The notes under the pieces: generated by a model | What the model saw: only the letters and a program-made list of their open reading frames with translations | The model's database searches: none | What the model was told of the DNA's origin: nothing | Origin: 70-18 sp041691815 | Lineage (GTDB): Bacteria; Pseudomonadota; Alphaproteobacteria; Acetobacterales; Acetobacteraceae | Length of the DNA stretch: 42,707 bases | Reading direction: 5' to 3' | NCBI GenBank assembly: GCA_041691815.1 | Contig: JBEPTZ010000026.1 | Span: 1-42,707 of the forward strand | Translations under genes and position numbers: made by a program | Shown here: in pieces, positions 32,636 through 38,862 of the stretch | Position numbering within the stretch: the first letter of the stretch is position 1 | Layout of the letters: each line of letters begins with the position of its first letter

Positions 32636-33262
32636 ATGCAAGACCCCGACTGGCTGCTCTGGGCCCGCGAAATCCAGGCCATCGCCCAGACCGGCCTCGC
32701 CTACAATCCGCCGCTCTACGACCGCGAGCGCTACGAGGCACTGCGCGCCCTGGCCGCCCGCATCACCGCCGCCCACACCACGCTGCCGGCATCCGACCTC
32801 ATCGCCCTGTTCGCCGTCGAAACCGGCTACGCCACGCCCAAGGTCGATGTCCGCGGTGCCGCCTTCCGCGACGGCCGCCTGCTGCTGGTGCGCGAGATCG
32901 CCGACCAGCACCGCTGGACGCTGCCGGGCGGCTGGGCCGACGTGAACCTCACCGCCGCCGAGAACATCACCCGCGAAATGCGCGAGGAAACCGGCTTCAC
33001 CGTCCGCCCGGCCAAGCTCGCCGCCGTGCTGGACCGCAGTCGCCAGGGCCACACCCCGGCGCCGTTTTATGCCTACAAGCTGTTCTTCCTGTGCGAGATC
33101 ACCGGCGGCGCCGCCACCCCGTCAGCGGAGACCAGCGAGATCGGCTTCTTCGCCGAGCACGCGCTGCCGCCCGACCTGTCGATCGACCGCGTCACCCCAG
33201 CGCAACTGGCGCTGATGTTCGCCCATGCAAGCGACCCGTCCCGCCCGACCGATTTTGACTGA
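32636..33262 (+). CDS. Nudix hydrolase with N-terminal NUDIX_N2-like domain
   Basis: A 208-residue hydrolase. The N-terminal 60 residues (LLWAREIQAIAQTGLAYN, then YDRERYEALRALAARI) match the helical domain found in ADP-ribose pyrophosphatase-like Nudix proteins of the YjhB type. The Nudix core begins VDVRGAAFRDGRLLLVRE, and the box is GGWADVNLTAAENITREMREETGF-like: the REMREETG part with its metal-binding Glu is intact, but the first Glu of the GX5E consensus is Leu. The ATG at 32636 is the credible start; the longer frame would translate the repeat. It probably cleaves a nucleoside diphosphate linked to another group; substrate unknown. Confidence 0.85.
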   Translation: MQDPDWLLWAREIQAIAQTGLAYNPPLYDRERYEALRALAARITAAHTTLPASDLIALFAVETGYATPKVDVRGAAFRDGRLLLVREIADQHRWTLPGGWADVNLTAAENITREMREETGFTVRPAKLAAVLDRSRQGHTPAPFYAYKLFFLCEITGGAATPSAETSEIGFFAEHALPPDLSIDRVTPAQLALMFAHASDPSRPTDFD

Positions 33263-33273
33263 CGGCGCGAGCC

Positions 33274-33528
33274 TCAGCCCGCCTCTTCCTCATCCTCGTC
33301 CGGCTGGTTGTAGTACCACTCCAGCACCTCGTCGTGGAAATCCGGGTCCTTCAGCAGCCGCATCGCCAGCGCCAGCACAATCTCCGGCGCCGCCGGCAAC
33401 TCCTCGGCGTCGTCCGGCATTTCCACCCCGGCGACGACGCGGACCGACATCGAGCCGTCCTCCTCGCCGATGATCAGCGCGACCTCGGTCGCCTCCAGTT
33501 CCACTTTCAGCGTTGATTCAGCCGACAT
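33274..33528 (-). CDS. Small acidic conserved hypothetical protein
   Basis: An 84-residue, strongly acidic protein without signal peptide or membrane segment. It starts with a beta-rich part (STLKVELEATEVALIIGEEDG) and ends with a helix PEIVLALAMRLLKDPDFHDEVLEWYYNQ and an acidic tail. The ATG at 33528 is preceded by AAGGG, and the gene converges with the Nudix gene at an 11-bp gap. Codon use is as GC-biased as in neighbours, which supports real coding. I do not recognise the family with confidence. It may be an alphaproteobacterium-specific protein of unknown role. Confidence 0.6.
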   Translation of the reverse strand: MSAESTLKVELEATEVALIIGEEDGSMSVRVVAGVEMPDDAEELPAAPEIVLALAMRLLKDPDFHDEVLEWYYNQPDEDEEEAG

Positions 33529-33563
33529 CGCCCGACCCTTTCCCGTGCCGGCGTCTGCTTAAA

Positions 33564-33611
33564 GCGGTTTGCGCCGGATTGAAACCGCCGAAGCCGCGGA
33601 TTTGCCGCGGC
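33564..33611. repeat. Two adjacent inverted repeats upstream of pqiA
   Basis: GCGGTTT (33564-33570) pairs with AAACCGC (33582-33588), and GCCGCGG (33593-33599) pairs with CCGCGGC (33605-33611) around ATTTG. Both lie in the 201-base divergent gap between the small acidic gene and pqiA. They may be operators or folded 5' leaders; neither has a T run to suggest termination. Confidence 0.5.
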
Positions 33612-33729
33612 CCACCCCGGAATGAATACAGATGTCACCGATCTTCCGCTTCGGCCGCACATTTCCGCGATTTGCAGCAATACCCGCGGCGCTGTCCCAA
33701 ATTCGCCGCGCTTGTGCGATAAGCCCTTG

Positions 33730-35019
33730 ATGATGGATGCCGCCCTGCCATCCCCGCCCCGCCCGGCGCCCGCCCCACCAGCGGCGCGCCAGCATGCCTG
33801 CCCGGATTGCGGCCTGTTCCTGCACATCCCGCCGCTGCCGCGCGGCGCCACCGCCCGCTGCCCGCGCTGCAACGCGCTGCTGCGCCGCCGCCGGGTCAAC
33901 CCGCATGGCCGGGCGCTGGCAATGGCGGTCACCGGCCTGCTGCTGTTCGCCATCGCCACCCAGATGCCGTTCATGGATATCGACCTCGGCGGCCGGGAGC
34001 GCGCCACCACGCTGATCACCGGCCCGGTGGAACTCGGCGACAACGGGCTGTGGCTGCTCGGCGTGGTGGTGCTGGCCACCACCATCGCCGCCCCGCTGTT
34101 CAAGCTGGCCGCCACCACCTGGGTGCTGATCGCCATGCGCTTCAGCCATCCGCCCCGCCACCTGGTGGTGGTGTTCCGCTGGGTGGAGCGGCTGGCCCCG
34201 TGGTCGATGGTCGAGGTGTTCCTGCTCGGCGTGTTCGTCGCCTACACCAAGCTCACCGACATCGCCCATGTCCATGTCGGCCTCGCCGTCTACGCCATGG
34301 GCGGGCTGATGCTGGCGATGGCCGCCACCGACGTGGCACTGGATGACGAAGGGGTGTGGAACACCCTGGAGCGCAAGGGCGTCACCGCGGCCCCGATGCC
34401 GGCGGTGCAGGGCAGCAGCCCGCCGATCGCCTGCACCTGCTGCGGCCTGGTCAGCCGGCCGCTATCCGGCAAACAGCACCGCAAGCCGCATTGCCCGCGC
34501 TGCGGCGCCCGGCTGCGCCACCGGCAGCAGAACAGCATCGCCCGCAGCTGGGCGCTGCTGCTGGCCGCCGCCGTGCTCTACATCCCGGCCAACACGCTGC
34601 CGGTGATGACCGTGGTCAGCTTCGGCCAGGGCGAGGCGGACACCATCTTTTCCGGCGTCGTCTCACTGGCCAATGCCGGCATGTGGCCGCTGGCCGCCCT
34701 GGTGTTCTTCGCCTCGATCACCGTGCCGGTGATGAAGCTGCTGAGCATGACGCTGCTGCTGGCGTCCACCCGGCGCGGCGCCAGACGATGGCTGCACCAG
34801 CGCACGGTGCTCTACCGCATCACCGATTCGATCGGCCGCTGGTCGATGATCGACGTATTCATGATCTCCATCCTCACCGCCCTGGTCCGCATGGGCGCCA
34901 TCGCCTCGGTGCATCCCGGCCCCGGCGTGCTGGCGTTCTGCGCCGTGGTGATCCTGACCATGCTGGGCGCCGAAGCCTTCGACCCGCGCCTGATGTGGGA
35001 TGCGGCACGCCGCCGATGA
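33730..35019 (+). CDS. pqiA: Paraquat-inducible protein A (PqiA/LetA-type integral membrane protein)
   Basis: A 429-residue membrane protein with two homologous halves. Each half starts with a zinc-ribbon-like pair of CxxC motifs: CPDCG with CPRC near residue 25-55, and CTCCG with CPRC near 235-265. Each continues with about four hydrophobic helices; NTLPVMTVVSFGQGEADTI and DSIGRWSMIDVFMISIL are typical family blocks. PqiA partners with the MCE protein PqiB to move lipids between inner and outer membranes. The ATG at 33730 gives a normal length; the frame extends upstream without a ribosome site. Its stop overlaps the pqiB start by 4 bp. Confidence 0.93.
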   Translation: MMDAALPSPPRPAPAPPAARQHACPDCGLFLHIPPLPRGATARCPRCNALLRRRRVNPHGRALAMAVTGLLLFAIATQMPFMDIDLGGRERATTLITGPVELGDNGLWLLGVVVLATTIAAPLFKLAATTWVLIAMRFSHPPRHLVVVFRWVERLAPWSMVEVFLLGVFVAYTKLTDIAHVHVGLAVYAMGGLMLAMAATDVALDDEGVWNTLERKGVTAAPMPAVQGSSPPIACTCCGLVSRPLSGKQHRKPHCPRCGARLRHRQQNSIARSWALLLAAAVLYIPANTLPVMTVVSFGQGEADTIFSGVVSLANAGMWPLAALVFFASITVPVMKLLSMTLLLASTRRGARRWLHQRTVLYRITDSIGRWSMIDVFMISILTALVRMGAIASVHPGPGVLAFCAVVILTMLGAEAFDPRLMWDAARRR

Positions 35020-36686
35020 CCCTGCCCCCCGCCCCACCCGCGCCGCCACCCGCGCCAGCACCCCCGCCGCCGCCGCCGCCGCCGGACGACCATGCGGAAC
35101 ACGACCTGCCCACCGCCAATGTGCGCGGCCGCCGGCTGCTGTCGCCGATCTGGGCGATCCCGATCGTCGCCGTGCTGATCGCCGCCTTCCTCGGCTGGAC
35201 CACGCTGGCCTCGCGCGGGCCGACCATCACCATCGTCTTCACCTCGGCCGATGGGCTGGTGGCCGGACAGACCAAGGTGAAGCACAAATCGGTCGATATC
35301 GGCACCGTCAGCAACATCAGCCTGACCCCGGATCTGCGCGCGGTACGGGTGCGGGTGCGGATGAACCAGGAAGCGGCGAGCCGGCTCTCCGACCACACCC
35401 AGTTCTGGGTGGTCCGCCCGCGCCTCACGCCGGGCAACATCTCCGGCCTCGATACCCTGGTCTCCGGCGCCTATATCAGCATGGACCCCGGCCCGCCGGG
35501 CGGCCAGCCGCAGCTCGATTTCATCGGGCTGGAGGAGCCGCCGGCGATCCGCTCGGACGAGCCCGGCACCACCTTCCAGCTGAAGGCGCGGCGCCTCGGC
35601 TCGCTGGCCAGCGGTTCGCCGGTGATCTTCAACGACATCAAGGCCGGCGAGGTGCTGGGCTACGATCTCGGCCCGAACGGCGACAGCGTCACCCTGCACG
35701 TCTTCGTCGCCTCGCCATACGACGCCTATGTGCATGACGGCACCCAGTTCTGGAACGCCTCCGGCATTTCCGTCGAGCTCGGCGCCAACGGCGTGCGGGT
35801 GCGGCTGGCCAGCCTGCTCTCGGCGGTCACCGGCGGCATCGCCTTCAGCACCCCGCCGGCCGGCCGCGACACGCCGCGCGCCCAGCGCGACGCCAGTTTC
35901 ACGCTGTATTCCGACCAGGCGGCGGCGAAATCCGCCTCGTTCCACGCCAGCCTGAAGCTGGTCAGCTATTTCACCCAGTCGGTGCGCGGGCTGACGGTCG
36001 GCGCCCCGGTGGAAATCTTCGGCCTGCAGGTCGGCACCGTCACCGGCATCAGGCTGGACTTCGACCCGCTGGCCGGCCAGCCGCGCGCCGCCGTGGAATA
36101 CATGGTGCAGCCGGAGCGGGTGTTCCCGTTCGAGCCGGGCGACCCCGCGCTGCGCGACGACAAGGCGGTGACACAGCGCCTGCTCGACCAGGGCATGCGG
36201 GTGCAACTGGCCAGCGCCAACCTGCTGACCGGCCAGCAAGTGCTGTCGATCAGCTTCGCCAAGGATGCCCCGAAGGCCAAGGCCAGCGGCGTCAACGGCC
36301 GCATGGTGCTGCCCAGCGTGCCCGGCGGACTGGACGACATCATGGCCAGCGCCGGCGCCGTCCTGGACAAGCTGAAGGCGCTGAAGCTGGATGACGTGGT
36401 CACCAACCTCAACGCCACCCTGGCCGCCGCCCACGACCTGCTGGGCGGCAAGGCGGCCGAGCAACTGCCCGCCCTCACCACCAGCCTGCAAACCGCCCTC
36501 ACCCGCACCAACAAGCTGCTGGCCTCGGCCGATGCCGGCTACGGGGCCGACTCGCCGTTCCATCGCGACATGGACCGCCTGCTGTCGCAGATCGGCGAGG
36601 CCGCCCGCTCGGTGCGGCTGCTGGCCGATTACCTCAACCAGCACCCGGACGCGCTGCTGCGCGGCCGCTCCGGCGGAAGGAACTGA
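35016..36686 (+). CDS. pqiB: PqiB-type MCE (MlaD) domain protein
   Basis: A 556-residue periplasmic protein anchored by one N-terminal helix (IWAIPIVAVLIAAFLGW). A proline-rich cytoplasmic leader (residues 2-23) precedes it. Three MCE domains follow: ITIVFTSADGLVAGQTKVKH, TFQLKARRLGSLASGSPVIF and FHASLKLVSYFTQSVRGLTVGAPVEIFG mark their starts. A C-terminal helical region (about 440-540) matches the needle-forming helices of PqiB. PqiB hexamers form a tube that spans the periplasm for lipid transport. The gene overlaps pqiA by 4 bp and is followed by pqiC after 2 bases, a complete operon. Confidence 0.93.
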   Translation: MTLPPAPPAPPPAPAPPPPPPPPDDHAEHDLPTANVRGRRLLSPIWAIPIVAVLIAAFLGWTTLASRGPTITIVFTSADGLVAGQTKVKHKSVDIGTVSNISLTPDLRAVRVRVRMNQEAASRLSDHTQFWVVRPRLTPGNISGLDTLVSGAYISMDPGPPGGQPQLDFIGLEEPPAIRSDEPGTTFQLKARRLGSLASGSPVIFNDIKAGEVLGYDLGPNGDSVTLHVFVASPYDAYVHDGTQFWNASGISVELGANGVRVRLASLLSAVTGGIAFSTPPAGRDTPRAQRDASFTLYSDQAAAKSASFHASLKLVSYFTQSVRGLTVGAPVEIFGLQVGTVTGIRLDFDPLAGQPRAAVEYMVQPERVFPFEPGDPALRDDKAVTQRLLDQGMRVQLASANLLTGQQVLSISFAKDAPKAKASGVNGRMVLPSVPGGLDDIMASAGAVLDKLKALKLDDVVTNLNATLAAAHDLLGGKAAEQLPALTTSLQTALTRTNKLLASADAGYGADSPFHRDMDRLLSQIGEAARSVRLLADYLNQHPDALLRGRSGGRN

Positions 36687-36688
36687 AA

Positions 36689-37252
36689 ATGCGCCTCGCC
36701 ACCCTGCTGCTCGTCGCCCTGCTGGCCGGCTGCGCCTCGCCGCCGCCGCCGGCGCTGTTCACCCTCGCCCCGGTGCCGGGTTCGACTCTCCCGACCAAGG
36801 CGGGCGGCATCGAGCTGCGCCAGGTCGGGCTGGCCGGCTACCTCGACCGCAACGACATCGTGCGCAGCGCCGCCGGTTACCAGTTGTCGCTCACCAGCAA
36901 CCAGCGCTGGGCCGAGCCGCTGGGCAAGATGCTCGACCGGGTGCTGGCCCAGGACCTGGCGCAACGGCTGCCGAACAGCACGGTGTTCACCGAATCCGGC
37001 GCCATCCAGGGCGACGCCGCACTGATCGTGGAAATCAACATCCAGCGCCTGGACGCCGACGCCGACGGCACCGTGGTGCTGCAGGCCCAGGTGGCGCTGC
37101 GCCCGGACGGCCGCAAAACCGCCCCGCGCGCCGACACCATCCGCCTCACCGCCGCCCCGGCCGGGCCGGGCACGCCCGAACTGGTGGCAACCATGAGCGG
37201 GCTGCTCGGGCAGTTGACCGATCGGGTGGCCGGGATGGTAGGGAAGAAATAG
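36689..37252 (+). CDS. pqiC: PqiC-like outer-membrane lipoprotein (ABC-type transport auxiliary component)
   Basis: A 187-residue lipoprotein. The signal peptide MRLATLLLVALLAGCASPPPP ends in a lipobox (LAGC), so the mature protein begins with a lipidated Cys 15. The mature part shows FTLAPVPG, IELRQVGLAGYLDRNDIV and WAEPLGKMLDRVLAQDL, as in PqiC/YmbA. In E. coli PqiC sits in the outer membrane and caps the PqiB tube. GGAAGGAA precedes the ATG and the gene begins 2 bases after pqiB. Copy E of the palindromic repeat begins 3 bases after its stop. Confidence 0.9.
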   Translation: MRLATLLLVALLAGCASPPPPALFTLAPVPGSTLPTKAGGIELRQVGLAGYLDRNDIVRSAAGYQLSLTSNQRWAEPLGKMLDRVLAQDLAQRLPNSTVFTESGAIQGDAALIVEINIQRLDADADGTVVLQAQVALRPDGRKTAPRADTIRLTAAPAGPGTPELVATMSGLLGQLTDRVAGMVGKK

Positions 37253-37255
37253 AAT

Positions 37256-37386
37256 CTTCTTTTTGTGAACAAAAAGAAGCTTTCTATCCGCCTTGCAACA
37301 TTGATGGGGTGGAGAGTCCGGCCTCTCCACCCCATCAATGTTGCAAGGCGGAAAAAGTTTTTTGCTTCTTTTTTCCAAAAAAGAAG
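37256..37386. repeat. Palindromic intergenic repeat, full copy E (reverse orientation, perfect core hairpin)
   Basis: This copy is inverted relative to A, C and D: the CTTCTTTTTGT/ACAAAAAGAAG hairpin is on the left (37256-37279) and the T-run hairpin is on the right (37365-37386: CTTC, six T, CC, six A, GAAG). Its core is a perfect 29-bp inverted repeat, 37288-37316 with 37323-37351, around a 6-base loop. The arm begins CCGCCTTGCAACATTGATGG, so both core halves carry the motif seen once in the other copies. It lies between the convergent pqiC and FAH-family genes. Confidence 0.88.
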
Positions 37387-37393
37387 TGCTTCC

Positions 37394-38167
37394 CTACCCT
37401 TCCACTGTATTCCGCAACGTCCCGATCCCGTCGATCGTCACCTCCACCACCGTCCCCGCCCGCATCGGCAGCACGCCGACCGAGGTGCCGCAGGTGATCA
37501 GGTCGCCGGGCTGCAGTGTCATTTCCCGTGAGATCAGGCTGATGATGCGTGCCGGCGGCAGGATCATGTCGCTGGTTGGGTAGTTCTGCCGCTCCCGCCC
37601 GTTCAGGCTGACCCGCACCACCAGGCTGGCCCAGTCGAGCCCGGTTGCCACCACCGGCCCCACCGGCCCGAAGCTGTCGCAACTTTTCGCCCGCGCCCAT
37701 TGCGAAAAACCGGGGTCGTCGCCGAACAGCCCGAGCGCGGTCACGTCGTTGACGCAGGTGAAGCCGAAGATCGCCGCCGCCGCCTCGGCCTCATCGACAT
37801 TGCTGCAGGTGCGGCCGATCACCACCCCGAGTTCGCCCTCGTAGACGATCCGCCCGGTATAGCCGGAAGGCGCCCGGATGCTGCCCTCGGGGTCGAGCAG
37901 GCTGCCGGTGGATTTCAGGAAGTAGAGCGGGAAATCGGGAATCCCGGCGCCGGTCTTGGCGGCGATGGCGTGAAAATTATTCCACAGCCCGATGAAACAG
38001 CGCGGCTGCACCGGCGCCAGCAGGCGAACACTGGCCGCCTGCAGTTTTTCCCCGGTTTCGACGCTGTTCTGCCACGGTGCATTCGAATGCACGGCGATCA
38101 TATCACCACGCAATTCGCCCCATCCGATGCTCTCATCGGCACGCGCGAAGCGAACCCAGTGGCTCAT
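37394..38167 (-). CDS. Fumarylacetoacetate hydrolase (FAH) family protein
   Basis: A 257-residue enzyme of the FAH superfamily, which cleaves C-C bonds of 1,3-diketo acids or acts as decarboxylase, hydratase or isomerase on related acids. Metal-site blocks are visible: IVYEGELGVVIGR (two Glu), CVNDVTALGLF (Asp), and the Lys of ARAKSCDSFGPVGP. C-terminal GDLITCGTSVGVLPMRAGTVVEV is the usual family end, with GTPxGvg varied to GTSVGVL. The ATG overlaps the stop of the TenA-like gene by 4 bp. It is the last gene of a three-gene operon. The substrate is not evident. Confidence 0.88.
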   Translation of the reverse strand: MSHWVRFARADESIGWGELRGDMIAVHSNAPWQNSVETGEKLQAASVRLLAPVQPRCFIGLWNNFHAIAAKTGAGIPDFPLYFLKSTGSLLDPEGSIRAPSGYTGRIVYEGELGVVIGRTCSNVDEAEAAAAIFGFTCVNDVTALGLFGDDPGFSQWARAKSCDSFGPVGPVVATGLDWASLVVRVSLNGRERQNYPTSDMILPPARIISLISREMTLQPGDLITCGTSVGVLPMRAGTVVEVTIDGIGTLRNTVEG

Positions 38168-38862
38168 GCGGTGTTTCCCTCTCCGGCGCGCCAGCCCATA
38201 TCCCAGAACGCCGTCTCCAGCCGGGTGGCGGCGGTGAAGGTGGCGAGCAGGTCGGCATACCGCGCCTCCGCCCCGCGCGCGAGGCCCTGGCGATCGAGAT
38301 TTTCGATCGCCGCCGTCACCAGCGCGCGATAGTCGGCGCCGGCATAAGCGTCCATCCAGGCGCCGTAGCGATTGCCCTGGATTTGCGTCGCGGGGTCGGC
38401 CAGCAGCCGCGCCACCGCCTCGGCGTAGCCGACCACGCAGGGCGCCAGCGCCACATCCAGGTCGAGCCGGTCGCCCGACAGCCCGCGTTCCAGCACGAAG
38501 CGGGTATATGCCATGGTTTCAAGGGCTTCCGGCTCGGCCTGCATCTGCGCCTCGGAGAGCCCCCAGCCGGCGCAATAGGCGACATGCAGCGGCATCTCGA
38601 CATCGACGATGGCGTTGGCCGAAGCCGCCGCGCTGCGCAACTCGGCGAGATTGGCGCTCTTGTAGCCGGCCAGCGCATAGGCGCGGGCGAAATGGATCAG
38701 GAACAGATAGTCCTGCTTGAGGAAATGCGCGAACGCCGCCTCGGGCAGGGTGCCGGCGCCCAGCGCGCGGACGAAGCGGTGTGACACATAATTGTCCCAG
38801 ATCGGCCCGATATCGCGGCGCAGCCGGCCGAACAGGCCGTGATTCAGCGGCAGTTCATGCAT
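38164..38862 (-). CDS. tenA: TenA family protein (aminopyrimidine aminohydrolase/thiaminase II-like)
   Basis: A 232-residue all-helical TenA protein, which in its best known form hydrolyses amino-pyrimidine products of thiamine breakdown for salvage. Markers: FAHFLKQDYLFLIHFARAYALA (conserved Asp), the catalytic Cys in LAPCVVGYAEA, YGAWMDAYAG, and ETAFWDMGW at the C-terminus, where the active-site Glu is expected. The ATG at 38862 lies 8 bases inside the upstream gene. No thiamine gene or TPP riboswitch is adjacent, so the physiological substrate may differ. Confidence 0.88.
   Translation of the reverse strand: MHELPLNHGLFGRLRRDIGPIWDNYVSHRFVRALGAGTLPEAAFAHFLKQDYLFLIHFARAYALAGYKSANLAELRSAAASANAIVDVEMPLHVAYCAGWGLSEAQMQAEPEALETMAYTRFVLERGLSGDRLDLDVALAPCVVGYAEAVARLLADPATQIQGNRYGAWMDAYAGADYRALVTAAIENLDRQGLARGAEARYADLLATFTAATRLETAFWDMGWRAGEGNTA

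Noticed and set aside
17153..37386. Insertion sequences
   Set aside because: No transposase frame lies in or next to any copy, and no obvious target-site duplication could be recognised by eye.
38164..38862. TPP riboswitch for the TenA-like gene
   Set aside because: The gene starts inside the upstream gene, leaving no leader, and no THI-box sequence was seen before the operon.
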